Below the pieces are notes generated by a model. The model searched no databases, was not told the origin of the DNA, and was given only the letters and a program-made list of their open reading frames with translations. From positions 33,273,172 through 33,337,171 of the forward strand of contig CM055830.1 of assembly GCA_029582265.1 (NCBI GenBank): DNA of 64,000 nt. The letters run 5' to 3'. The position numbers and the translations under genes were made by a program. Position 1 is the first letter of the stretch; every line of letters starts with the position of its first letter. The DNA is from Zoroaster sp. YZ-2022. Lineage: Eukaryota; Echinodermata; Asteroidea; Forcipulatida; Zoroasteridae. This document shows, piece by piece, positions 1 to 10,782 of the stretch.

Positions 1-463
1 GTGCATATTTCTTGATGATCAAATGATTTTACAGGCATGCAACTTATCAGCTGATTTCCTCTTTTTTCTTTAATAATAGTGCTATAGAAAACTGAAAAAC
101 ACTGTACAAAGTTTGCTCTTTTTTTTGCAATTACAAAGTTGCATGTCTGATTTTTAACAGGTTAAAAGTGCTTTGTCTGCTTGTGTTATGGTTTCATGTA
201 TTCGTAAAACTAACCATGCACTCTGTTTAATGATGTTACATCCCAACTACGGTATTGGCCCAACTGTAGTTGGCCTGTCCCAACTGTAGTTGGCCTGTCC
301 CAACTATACTGTTGCACAACACTACAATACTGCAATTGAGACCAATGCTGTAGTTGGGCATGACAGTGATACATTGATGAATAAACATAAGTTATTACAA
401 AAACAGTTTTGAGAATGGTTCCATTTCATTTCTTGCCTCATTGTACAATTTATATGTTGACTC
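1..463. other. Intergenic sequence with a short TAGTTGG repeat
   Basis: No gene seen. Between about 240 and 360 the words CCCAACTGTAGTTGG and TAGTTGGGC recur in direct and inverted order, suggesting a small decayed foldback element. The rest is AT-rich, with no coding signal on either strand. Confidence 0.5.
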
Positions 464-1248
464 TTAACCCTTACTCCCTAGGCCCATTTGCTTACACATA
501 ACCTGAATCCTTCCTAACTCCCTAGGCCCATTTGCTTAACACATAACCTGAATCCTTCCTAACTCCCTAGGCCCATTTGCTTACACATAACCTGAATCCT
601 TCCTAATTCCCTAGGCCCATTTGCTTACATATAACCTGAATCCTTCCTAACTCCCTAGGCCCATTTGCTTACACATAACCTGAATTCTTCCTAACTCCCT
701 AGGTCCATTTGCTTACACATAACCTGAATCCTTCCTAACTCCCTAGGCCCATTTGCTTAACACATAACCTGAATCTTTCCTAACTCCCTAGGCCCATTTG
801 CTTAACACATAACCTGAATCTTTCCTAACTCCCTAGGCCCATTTGCTTAACACATAACCTGAATCCTCCCTAACTCCCTAGGCCCACTTGCTTACACATA
901 ACCTGAATCCTCCCTAACTCCCTAGGCCCACTTGCTTACACATAACCTGAATCCTCCCTAACTCCCTAGGCCCATTTGCTTACACATAACCTGAATCCTT
1001 CCTAACTCCCTAGGCCCATTTGCTTACACATAACCTGAATCCTTCCTAACTCCCTAGGCCCATTTGCTTACACATAACCTGAATCCTTCCTAACTCCCTA
1101 GGCCCATTTGCTTACACATAACCTGAATCCTTCCTAACTCCCTAGGCCCATTTGCTTAACACATAACCTGAATCCTTCCTAACTCCCTAGGCCCACTTGC
1201 TTACACATAACCTGAATCCTCCAAAATCCTTCAGTAGTAAAGCAAGCA
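464..1248 (+). repeat. 43-bp minisatellite inside a TTAACCCTAAC-type element (family B)
   Basis: About 17 tandem copies of a 43-bp unit containing CCCTAGGCCCATTTGCTTA and ACATAACCTGAATCC. The array opens with TTAACCCTTACTCCC, the terminal sequence of family B elements seen elsewhere in the window. It ends in AATCCTTCAGTAGTAAAGC, the sequence that follows the array in the fuller copies at 42236 and 51718. The right part of the element is missing here. Units differ by a few point changes and by TTACAC versus TTAACAC. Confidence 0.9.
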
Positions 1249-1275
1249 TAATGACCACTACCATTGTATGCAGAT

Positions 1276-1475
1276 GACTTTCGATAGGGCATAGAATCGA
1301 TGTCCTAGTTTAAGATGAACTGAGTGACTGAAAATTATTGGCTCATTTATGCAGCAGCAATGGTAATATAACCTTATTAAGTGGAGGTATTATGGCAGTC
1401 ACATTGAGTTAATCTAAAAGAAGCATTCCGATTCCATGCCCAGTTGATCATGACAATACTGCCCCTTCATGTTGA
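1276..1475. mobile_element. Kolobok T2-like palindromic MITE, degenerate copy
   Basis: Contains the family signatures AGGGCATAGAATCGATGTCC, GACTGAAAATTATTGGCTCA, TGCAGCAGCAATGGTAATAT and ATTCCGATTCCATGCCC in the usual order. The left TTAAAGGGACA end is lost and the right end is altered (CTGCCCCTTC). Confidence 0.75.
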
Positions 1476-1936
1476 GAGAGCTGTCCATATTTTAAAATAA
1501 ATTTTACAAAAAATTGCAAATTTTTTGCTTGTTATGAGACTAGTCTCCCAAATATTACATTTTCTTAACTTGTGGCTTACCATTTCAGAATTGTTTAGGG
1601 TGGAGGGATGAGATTTTAAAAGAGATTTAGTTTAAATTCCTTCAAATATTAACTGAATGTTATTTTGAAAGCATTTAGTTCCTTTGTCTACCTTTAAGTT
1701 AAAAATGTTAAATTTTAAAACATTCACTTTTATACAAAAATATTGTTTGGAAAGTGTGATACATTTTTGTGTATCGCGAGCGCTTCACTAAATTTAACTG
1801 GTCTAGGTTACAATGATAGAGGGCGCTGTTCAGGATCGACTAAATAAGAGCAAAACAAAAACATGTCTGCCTGCACAAAAAATCATCTCTACATAGCTAC
1901 ATAAGTACGCATTAGCATCAATGAAAATAGTTCATT
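1476..1936. other. 5' flank of the THAP gene
   Basis: AT-rich, without a recognised repeat. It leads into the THAP start codon at 1937. An in-frame TAG at 1928-1930 sits just before that ATG, which supports it as the true start. No TATA box or other promoter element could be assigned with confidence. Confidence 0.4.
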
Positions 1937-4900
1937 ATGCCGAAAAGTAATCGAAATTGTGCGGTCGGTGGTTGTTCTCACACACAGAAAACATGTCCCA
2001 AAGGCCGGTTCGTTGGCTTCCCAAATGAGGAAAAACAGCCGGGTAGAAGAGCGACATGGATCAGTCTTGTGCAACGGGGAAGGTAAACCTATGACTCGTC
2101 TGTTTTTGTTTGTTCATGTACGTCTACGTCTGGTCGACCACGGGTGGACCTTTGGTCCTGCTGTATGTCCCACAGGCAAGTCACTGGACATCGATCCATA
2201 GTCTTAGCCCCACCTGCACAATCGGGTAGAATGTCGTATCCGACCGCCACTTTTTCTCATTAAATATAACCAATAATGTCTCTTACCTACCTAGCTAAGC
2301 CTAAGGTGGAAAATATATGGATGATGATGGACATATAGGCCTACTTCAAATTATTCCAGGATATTTATTTCATGAAAAATCAGACATTTTTGGTATACGA
2401 TGCGATGACTTCCTCAGTCTTGTCAGTCTGATCTTGTCAACTCCCCCATTAGTGACCAACATGGTCATTGTACACAGTGGCAACTATAATAATAGGATCC
2501 TTCTTTTTTCTGAAGGGGAGGATTTTTTAGAAGGGAAATCAAGTCCGAAAACCATCATAAAAGTGGATTTTAAAGATAGTTTTTGCTTTCTGTACCCCCA
2601 AAAATCAATGGAATCATTTTTTAACTGGTTAGTGGTTGCAAAATGTTTTTAAAAAAAACACTTAAAAAGTGGCGGTCGGATACGACATTCTTTCCCAGTT
2701 TACTCAATCATAAACGTTCGGCATTGAATCCGCTATTTGAAAGAATCTTCAAAATTTTGTGTGATTTTTTTTTTTTTTGTGCCGCCAAATTTCGCGTTAA
2801 ATCCTGCACGTTTTCCCATTACTTAACATACACAAACAAAATTTTTTTTATTTTCATTTTCATTTGTGAAGAAACAAAAAAGATTCTCTCTGAAATTTCA
2901 CATGTAAGAAATTCACAGAAGGCCTGTTATTTAATTCTTGTAAGGGTAATTTTAAGGGCACCTTTCTCAAGTACTAAAAGGCACCTCCATATGATACCAA
3001 AATGTCGGAGTACCTATAGAATGCAGGGCCAAATTTTCAACACCTTTTTTCCCTTTTTCTGAATTTGACCTAGGAACCGCAGTTGTGTATTTTTAAGTCG
3101 GATTACGTAAATTTATAAGAAGTAGCCTTGGGTGTGGCCCTGTATTCATAGTTGTACCAAAATGTCTACGGCAACATTTTTTGAAGGGCAACAGGACCAG
3201 ATCAAACAGAGGCCGTGGCCTTCTGTGCCATGTCCACTTGGACGATTCCCAAAAGTGTAATCTAGAAGATTAAAATAATATTTCAGTAATTTTGATCAAT
3301 TTCTATTCCGCAGTCAATGGGTACCAACAAAGAACAGCAGAGTCTGTGGTTGTCACTTCATCGGAGGTTACAAGGTGGATGACCCCAGTGATGAGGCCTT
3401 TAACCCTAGCATATTTCCACTGACCCCTGAGCTTGACCGCCGGGTCAAGAAGACACTCAGGGAGGAGAGGCACATAAGGAATTTGCAGGTACAATCCTAG
3501 GTCTGGTTCTGGTTCTTGTCTTTTCCAGTTTTGGTTCTTGACTGTATCCACTATTATGTGGTAATTAGTTCTGAAAAGAAAACAAAACTCTATCCTAATT
3601 TTGTTTCTTGTCTATATCCTAATTTTGGTTCTTGTCTGTTCTGGTTTTGGTTCTTGTCTGTTCTGGTTTTGGTTCTTGTCTGTTCTGGTTTTGGTTCTTG
3701 TCTGTTCTGATTTTGGTTCTTGTCTGTTCTGGTTTTGGTTCTTGTCTGTTCTTGTTCTTGTTCATATCGGTTTTGGTTCTTAATGCCCATCAGACAGAAA
3801 CATTAATTTGTGAGTCCATAAAAAATTTGTTCCCCCTTTTCCACTATTCACCCCCTTCCAAGTCACACAAGTGACTCACTTCCGTTTCTGTCAGTGATGA
3901 AGTCTTTCATTGATACATTTCATTTTTGTTTTTAATTTCAAAAGACAGGAAAACAGGATGGACAATATAATGGAAGTGATATGATCCTGGGACTGCCTTT
4001 ACAACCTTCAAGCAACCCGGAAAATGACAGCAATGACATCATGAAGTTTGTCTCGGCAGCATTAGATTTATCCAAGGAGGCAGAAGATGTATACGCATCA
4101 GCGGCAAGCATCAAATGTGAGAACTCTGAAAACGGTTCAAAATTGGGCACAACCTCTTTGGTCACATCCACATCCCAGCTGACCACTGGTCATCAACTGA
4201 ACGTTTCAGGTACCGGAAAAGCATACCATCTGGACCATTGCCACCCCAATATGACATCGTCGGCCTCGCTGACCACTGACAATAAGCCGACCACAAGTCA
4301 GCAGCTAACCGTAGGAGGTCAACTGACTGCCAACAGTCAGGTAGCCCAAGCTAACTCTCGGGATCGCAGTTGGGTATATTTCAACCAGCTGAGGTCATCG
4401 GATAGTGCAATAAATCTAGCCTGCGACAGTAATGACTGTGTTACAAGAACAAAAAGACCACTGCATTCTAATAAGCAGCAGCATGGAGTGCGTTCGCAGA
4501 GGTTTGCCTCAATGAACCGTAAAATGTCAGGGAATCTTAGTACATCCAAACTTCCACGAGGAATGCAAACCAGATACATTGCCAAGACAACCAGCGGTGG
4601 TACAATAGAAAAGGGCAAAGCCACTGATTTATCCATATTACAGAAAAGCTTGACGAGTAGTAATCTTTCGGGAAATCTATATGTAAATGCAAAGATATCG
4701 TCAGAGGACACCAGGCATTGTTCTGAAGTATCGGCGCAGACAGTACTAAGCATGGGTTGTCATGACGATACCATACTCGGATTGAGCAATAGGGCGACTC
4801 CGACTCGTGGCAGATGTCACGGCTTCCACGGTTGGAGCGATGTCTGTTTCTCTGACAGCACTGTTGAAAAGGTCACTGGTGTGACTCCAGAAATCTTTGA

Positions 4901-5846
4901 TCTTTTGTTGAGCAACCTCCCGACAGACTTGCCTGGGTTGCCAAGCCACAACTGTCTGCTGCTGTTTCTGATGAAACTCAAAATGGCCGTGCCGTTTGAA
5001 TTCCTTGCTATTGTTTTCGGAATCACAACTCCCACTGCGTGCAATATTTTCACTCACCTACTTTCTTTTCTGCTTGGAACGCTCTCAGATTTGATCCAGT
5101 GGCCACTAAACACCTTCACACAGACAATGAATAACCAGTGGAACAGCATCATTAAATGTGACACCGTCATTGACTGTTTGAACATCAGAACAGAAGAGCA
5201 TTCCACAATGGGACACCATCCTGAAATGTTCTCTAATGAAGTTGGCACGAATACTGTCCAAATTTTTGTAGTGCTTTTTCCAAATGGTTTCACATGTTTC
5301 ATATCTGAGGCATATGTAGGCGGCGCAAAAAATGCAGATATTTTGGCTAATTCAGAGTTACTTAATTGCTTGGAGAATACAGACACAGTGCTACTCCTTC
5401 AGAAGGACAAAAATCTGCATCAGGTTCTTATAGCAAAAGGTTTCAAGGTACTTGCTCCTCCATTTGCAGCTTCTGAAACTGAACAGGTGGCTCCAGGCCT
5501 GAATATGTGTTTAGATTCTGACAGAGATCTAAAACCACTTAAAGGAACAATCTTCCCTGAGCTGGCAAATGATTCTGAACAGACAAAAGTTATCCCACCT
5601 ACTGCAACCACTTCTAGAGGCAATGTGATGGAGCATCAACTTCCAAGTACAGAGTCGGTTGATAGCCCACATACTCAGGTTGAATCAGATTCATGCACTG
5701 TTCATGTATATGCTGGGAAATTAGCCCAGAGATTGCGGTCTTTCAGTATTCTCACAGCCACACTTGAAGTTAACCTTCTGCCGTATTTAGATGATGTGGT
5801 TAGGGTCTGCGCAGCGTTGAGTAATCTTCAAGAACCTGTTACATGA
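1937..5846 (+). CDS. THAP zinc-finger protein with DDE_Tnp_4-type transposase domain, probably domesticated
   Basis: Spliced model: exons 1937-2082, 3314-3488 and 3945-5846, GT/AG borders, frame kept across both introns, 740 aa. An in-frame stop lies 6 nt before the ATG. Residues 1-84 form a THAP domain (a C2CH zinc DNA-binding fold): Cys8 and Cys13, Trp41, then Cys60-x2-His63 and the closing FNPSIFP. A Ser/Thr/Gln-rich linker follows to about residue 400. Residues 411-495 read as the helix-turn-helix that precedes DDE_Tnp_4, with VTPEIFDLLLSNLP, LLLFLMKLKMAVPFEFLAI and LIQWP. Then come VIDCLNI (Asp517), LFPNGFTCFISEAYVGG and AKGFKVLAPPF. In active relatives the second acid sits in an ADRGF-like motif and the third in HVER; here these read IAKGF (603-607) and HVY (Tyr696). 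An insert of about 78 residues separates the two. The fold is kept and the frame is open, but catalysis looks lost, which suggests a DNA-binding regulator. An active but divergent transposase cannot be excluded. A possible AATAAA is at 6087-6092. Confidence 0.8.
2229..2690. mobile_element. TIR element (GAATGTCGTATCC ends) in THAP intron 1
   Basis: Begins GAATGTCGTATCCGACCGCC and ends with the inverted complement GGTCGGATACGACATTC, giving terminal inverted repeats of about 27 bp. A second copy in opposite orientation lies at 13060-13484 and shares the interior (CTACTTCAAATTATTCCAGG here). It encodes no recognisable transposase, so it is non-autonomous. No convincing target-site duplication was found, and the superfamily is unassigned. 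Confidence 0.8.
3560..3785. repeat. 22-bp tandem repeat in THAP intron 2
   Basis: About eight to nine copies of a 22-bp unit containing GGTTCTTGTCTGTTCTGG. Because 22 is not a multiple of three, all frames stay open and give false low-complexity reading frames. The array starts just after TAATTAGTTCTGAAAAGAA (3560-3578), which also occurs in the Penelope-like remnant at 57307-57557. Confidence 0.85.
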
Positions 5847-6233
5847 CAAACAATCCTTTGAGCATAGTGACGTCAAACCTGTGTATAGTGGACACCCATG
5901 AAACCCATGTCCACAATTGACAGGTGCTGCACATTGTCCAGAATTTGATAGGGTAGGCAAATTGCAAGAGGCTGCCCACATTGAGAAGGTGGACGTCTCC
6001 AGGTGGCCACAATACAGAGGTTAGACTTGTCCAAAAGTGACAATTTATTGAAGTTCTTGTAATTTAGAAGGTAAACTTGTGGGGAAAATAAATTATTTAA
6101 ATTAAAAAAACTTTAAAAAAAATTCTCACAAAATAAGTCTCTCCAAAGCTACAATGTAGTTTTGAGTAACAGGAGATATTCCATGAAATTTATTACTTAA
6201 TGGCCAGTCAACTGCTGTCAATCAACTTTATGC
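5847..6233. other. 3' flank of the THAP gene
   Basis: AT-rich non-coding sequence with a candidate polyadenylation signal AATAAA at 6087-6092. No other feature seen. Confidence 0.4.
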
Positions 6234-6496
6234 TTAACCCTACAACCCCAAATCCTGCAAAATCCTCCAAGGGGCACTTTTTGGAAAAATTCAGCATTGT
6301 TGGAAACTGGTACTTTCACTTCTTCGAATGGGGCAAAATTACTACCTGGCAAGAAGTACAGGCCATAAGTGCTGAATATGAAAGATCAACGAAAATGAAT
6401 TTTGAAGATGAGGGTATGTTTCCTGTTCACTGAAGGATTTTGGAGGATTCAGGAAGGTTTCTAGCCAGAATACCTAGAGGGTGGGGTTAGAGTTAA
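6234..6496 (+). mobile_element. TTAACCC-type MITE, family C, copy 1
   Basis: Starts TTAACCCTACAACCCCAAAT and ends GTGGGGTTAGAGTTAA. The interior carries AAGGGGCACTTTTTGGAAAA, TTGGAAACTGGTACTTTCAC and AGAAGTACAGGCCATAAGTG, shared with copies at 12422, 14279, 19448 and 56387. A TTAA borders each side, consistent with a piggyBac-like target duplication. The apparent 77-aa frame inside is not conserved as protein. Confidence 0.85.
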
Positions 6497-6514
6497 AGAA
6501 GTACGTAGGAACTG

Positions 6515-6960
6515 TCAATGTATCGCTCTAATTTAGCGATAGTTGAGAAATTACTTGCCCCCGATATTGGTTCTCCCTGAACCATAATCTCACTTAGTGT
6601 CAGTTGAGAAATGAGTTGCCTGATATTGGTTCTCCCCTGAACCATAATCTCACTTAGTGGCAGTTGAGAAAGGTTGCCCGATATTGGTTCTCCCTGAACC
6701 ATAATCTCACTTAGTGGCAATTGAGAAAGGTTGCCCAATATTGGTTCTCCCCTGAACCATAATCTCACTTAGTGATAGTTGAGAAAGGTTGCCCGATGTT
6801 GGTTCTCCCTGAACCATAATCTCTTTTAGTGACAGTTGAGATATGAGTTGCCTGATATTGGTTCTCCCTGAACCATCATCTAACTTAGTGTCAGTTGAGA
6901 AACAAGTTGCCTGAAAAAGGTTCTTTTTAGAACCCTATATCTCACTTCTCACTTAGCGAT
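6515..6960. repeat. Tandem repeat of about 57-65 bp
   Basis: Seven or so diverged copies of a unit containing GATATTGGTTCTCCCTGAAC and CATAATCTCACTTAGTG followed by CAGTTGAGAAA. The reverse strand stays open by chance in part of the array. Confidence 0.85.
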
Positions 6961-7075
6961 AGTTAAGATAAACACATGGTACGATATCTGTTAATGTAGT
7001 GGGGTTGTGTCCCCAGAAATATTCCTGATTCTCGGGATGTAGATTCTCACACTAATTGTGTTTTAAAAGTATATT

Positions 7076-7330
7076 GCTGACAATTGATTTAATTTTGCCC
7101 TACACCGACGTGTGTTATAGCACTGTATACTCAGTGCTCTCCGAGTGTCTGTGAAAAAACTACACAGGCGACTCGGGCGGGATTCGAACCCACGACCTCC
7201 TGCCCACTAGTGCAGACGTCTTAACCTCTCGACCACCGAGCTTGCCCGATGACAATTGGCCGGCTAGAATCCCATATAGAAGCGGGTTCCGCGATATATA
7301 TAGAATTTCACCAACCTATATATATATTGC
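7076..7330 (-). mobile_element. tRNA-derived SINE (GGTCGAGAGG type), copy 1
   Basis: On the minus strand it has an A-box-like TGGTCGAGAGGTTAAGACG and a B box GGTTCGAATCCC, in a Ser/Leu-like tRNA layout. It is followed by AGTTTTTTCACAGACACTC and ends CACGTCGGTGTAGGGCAAAA. The tRNA part is embedded in an element body, so it is not called a tRNA gene. Related copies: 7616-7785, 42846-43170, 53905-54220. Confidence 0.75.
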
Positions 7331-7615
7331 TGACTGTTTTTCTTTTTCCAGGAATGGAAAAAAATGCATGAGATATGTCTTTAAATACAAATTTTAGTGG
7401 AATTTTAGTGATAAGAAATTTGTAATATTTATATATTGAATAGTGATATATTCCAAAGTAAAAATGTTTCACTTTTCACAGTATTTATCAGAATAAACAA
7501 ATATTATTTAACAATCTCTAAGGTATACATGTATTTGATTCAAGTTTTTACATTATCTGGTGTAAAGAAAAAAAGAATCACTGATAACATTTAAAGAAAT
7601 ATTATATAATTGATT

Positions 7616-7785
7616 TAATTTTGCCCTACACCGACGTGTGTATAGCACTGCATAGTCAGTACTTTCTGAGTGTCTGTGAAAAAAAAAACTACACAGGCGA
7701 CTCGGATGGGATTCGAACCCACGACCTCCTGCTTACTAGTGCAGACTTCTTAACCGATGACGATTGGCCGGATAGAATCCTTTAT
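7616..7785 (-). mobile_element. tRNA-derived SINE (GGTCGAGAGG type), copy 2, internally deleted
   Basis: Same termini and B box as the copy at 7076-7330. The A-box end is cut: the sequence jumps from the anticodon-arm region straight to GATGACGATTGGCCGGATAG. Same minus orientation. Confidence 0.7.
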
Positions 7786-8039
7786 TATATATTTACATTT
7801 TTTTTAATGTTAATTTTTTTACTTTATTATTTTTTTTCCCCCAAAGAAAAACTGACAAGATTTGAATCTGTGACCTTCATTTATCATTTATTTATACAGG
7901 ACTGAAATTTCATTTTTTGCTGGGCAATGCCTCTTTTTTCTGAGTAAAGGGCACTTCCACTAGAATATCAGAATGTCTATGAGAACATTTACATGACACA
8001 TAAAGAAATAAAACGGCAAAAGGAGAGGAAATTGTGACA

Positions 8040-10195
8040 TTGGACTGAAAATCCCCGCACCCCAGTGGCGGATATCCGTGCTGCAAGGAAAATCCGCCGT
8101 CAACTTGAGCGAAGATGGCGTGACAATGGGAAACTTGGAGTACATCGGCAAGAATACTGTAACCAACGTGATTGTGAAGAACATGATTAACCAGGCAAAA
8201 ATAACTCACTACTCATCTCTTGTGGAAGATAGCTCTGGTGATCAGAAAAACTCTTTAACATTGTTGAAAAGCTGCTTCATAAACCCAAAGCTCCAGTGCT
8301 TCTATCTACACACTCCGATCAGGACCTCGCAAATGCTTTTTCAGACTTTTTTGTCACAAAAATTAAGAATATCCGTCGTTCTTTTCCCTCAGTACCTGCC
8401 ATTCTATCACAAACACCGTCACGCAAGGATCCACAATGTAGACTGTCCATGTTTGAGCCTACTAGTGTTACGGAGATCAAGAAACTCATCATGAAATCGC
8501 CATCAAAATCATGTGAACTTGATCCAGTGCCAACTTCGCTAATAAAACAAAATATTGATGTGTTTGCTAAGTATATCACAATTATTGTAAACAGATCTCT
8601 TTCTTCCGGTTGTTTCCCTAATAGCCAGAAGGTTGCTCATGTTAAACCACTCCTAAAGAAATCCAATTTGGACAAGGAAGTTTTCAAAAATTACCGACCA
8701 GTAGCGAATTTAAAGTACCTTGGAAAAACAATCGAGCGAGTTGTTTCATCACGGATCTCTGACCATGTTCGTGCTAATAACCTGTCGGACACATTTCAGT
8801 CAGCCTACAAACCATTTCATGGAACGGAAACTGCTCTTCTTCGCGTCAACAATGACATTTTATCTGCCATGGATGAGGGGAAAATCACTGCATTAGTTTT
8901 GTTAGACTTAAGCGCCGCTTTTGACACTGTCGATCATAAAATCCTTCTCTCCCGCCTTCAATATCATCTTGGAATACATGACACAGCCCTGGATTGGTGT
9001 AAGTCCTACCTTTTAAATAGGCCTCAGCATGTTTGTATTGGTAACGCTATCTCCGAGCCTGTTACTCTTGACTATTCTATACCCCAAGGCTCTATGCTCG
9101 GCCCACAGTGGTTTACTGTTTATACCTTTCCAGTTCGTGATATCATTTTGAAGTATAATTTAAATTACCATGTTTACGCTGATGACACGCAGCTTTACAT
9201 TACTTTTAAATCTTCTCAAGAACCTGCTGATTCCTGCATTAAAACACTGGAGAAATGTATTCAAGAGATTCGAAGTTGGATGAGACAAAACTTCCTGAAA
9301 TTGAACGATGAAAAAACAGAATTTGTTCTATTTGGATCACGTCAGCAATTGTCTAAAGTTTCTCTTCCATTTATTACAATTGGTGACTCGCAGATAACCT
9401 CCTCATTACATGCACGTAATTTGGGTGTTATATTTGACTCGACAATGACTTTAAAACCACATATCTCCAACATTGTTCGCATATCAGAAATATAAGCCGA
9501 ATTAGGAAATACTTGAATAAAAGTGCTGCTGAACAAATTATACATGCATTTGTCACATCACGGCTCGATAACGGGAATGCTCTCCTTTACGGTCTTCCGC
9601 AGAATCAAATATCTCGTCTTCAGCACATACAAAACACAGCAGCTCGTGTTGTGACTTTGTCCAGAAAGTCATGCCATATCACGCCAATCTTGAAAGAACT
9701 GCACTGGCTTCCTGTTTCACAGAGAATTGTTTTTAAACTTATGCTAATTGTTCACAAATCTTTTAATAACATTGCTCCAATTTATATTTCTGAACTACTT
9801 AAAGTCTACACTCCATCACGCAATTTGCGCTCCAGCAACATGTCACTCCTCAAGGAACCAACTTCAAAACGGAACTGGGGTGATAGGTCGTTTTCTGTCG
9901 CAGCTCCGAGACTCTGGAATCATCTTCCAACTAAACTCAAATCTTGTCATAGTATTTAACCAGATTCAAGTCGATGCTTAAAACTCATCTTATGTCACAA
10001 CTCTTCAAAGATGATGTATATTTGTAATTGCATTGTAGGTACATGTATCTCGGTACATAATTTGTTTTTCCCTATGCTATCATTGTATATTGTTTGTATT
10101 AATGTTTTTCTTTGTTTCCGCGCCTTGAGCGCCCAGCAGGGTGGATATGTGCGCGCTAAAAATCTTTATTATTATTATTATTATTATTATTAAAA
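8040..10195 (+). pseudogene. L2/CR1-clade non-LTR retrotransposon (LINE), 5'-truncated and frameshifted
   Basis: The longest frame (8296-9495) encodes reverse transcriptase: DLSAAFDTVDHKILLSRL, the IPQGSMLGP motif and the catalytic YADDTQLYI box. A frameshift near 9490 moves the coding potential to 9513-9959, which holds the C-terminal part (LPVSQRIVFKLMLIVHKS, NIAPIYISELL). Upstream, 8078-8290 continues the protein with further frame breaks, and the apurinic endonuclease domain is absent. This is therefore a dead 5'-truncated copy. The 3' end reads GCGCCTTGAGCGCC, then GGTGGATATGTGCGCGCTA, and closes with (TTA)n at about 10166-10194. This tail closely matches that of the tRNA-SINEs in the window, so this LINE lineage probably mobilised them. 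The clade call rests on motifs only; L2 and CR1 are not separated here. Confidence 0.9.
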
Positions 10196-10782
10196 GTAAC
10201 TTGATACTAAAATTATTTGAAAAGTTTAAAAACAAATAAACAATTAACTTATGCCAGAAAGCCACAGTACATATGGCATAGGCGTACAGGACCTAACCTG
10301 AGGCATTTCTAGCTTAATTAGTTCATAAATATATTTTAAAACTGTCAAAAAACCTTTTTATGTATTTTTGGATCCGCCCCGCCCCGCCCATTTAGAGCGA
10401 TCCCTGTTATTATAATGAGAGTCAATGGGCCAACAGTTTGTGCAATTTGTTTTCCCTAGGATACTAAGAGGTTTGCAAATCACCTTTGTTGTCATGGGTA
10501 AAAAAGGCTGTGACTGTCAATATTCGGCTGGGAATGATACCCAGACGTTCCAGTCTCTAAAAGCACGGTTGTGAAGACGAGTCAAAATGGGATCCGACCT
10601 TTTCTGCTAAACATGTGATGGATATGGTTACGTGATGTGAAGCATTGATTGTTTGTACTATGTCAATGAATTGGCAGATTTTTTTTTAGATAACTTGTAC
10701 AACTAGTATTATAAGTCAAGCTCTTAATCCTAGATACAACGTGTCTTCATTCTATCACCAAACTAACTCTCTGTATCACTTC
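10196..10782. other. 5' flank of CBR1-like gene
   Basis: Non-coding sequence between the LINE tail and the CBR1 start, with a GC-rich GCCCCGCCCCGCCC word near 10376. It probably includes the promoter and 5' UTR, but no core promoter element could be fixed by eye. Confidence 0.35.

Noticed and set aside
464..1248. Possible CRISPR array
   Set aside because: The units are directly tandem with no unique spacers, in a eukaryotic genome; it is a minisatellite.
2317..3062. Two 110-140 codon frames in THAP intron 1
   Set aside because: They lie in the TIR element and AT-rich intron; the second copy of the element (13060) does not keep the frame.
3516..3874. Several 60-80 codon frames rich in Val, Leu, Phe, Cys
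   Set aside because: Frames of the 22-bp tandem repeat in the THAP intron; all phases are open by construction.
8078..8494. Separate 138-codon gene upstream of the reverse transcriptase
   Set aside because: It is another frame of the same frameshifted LINE.
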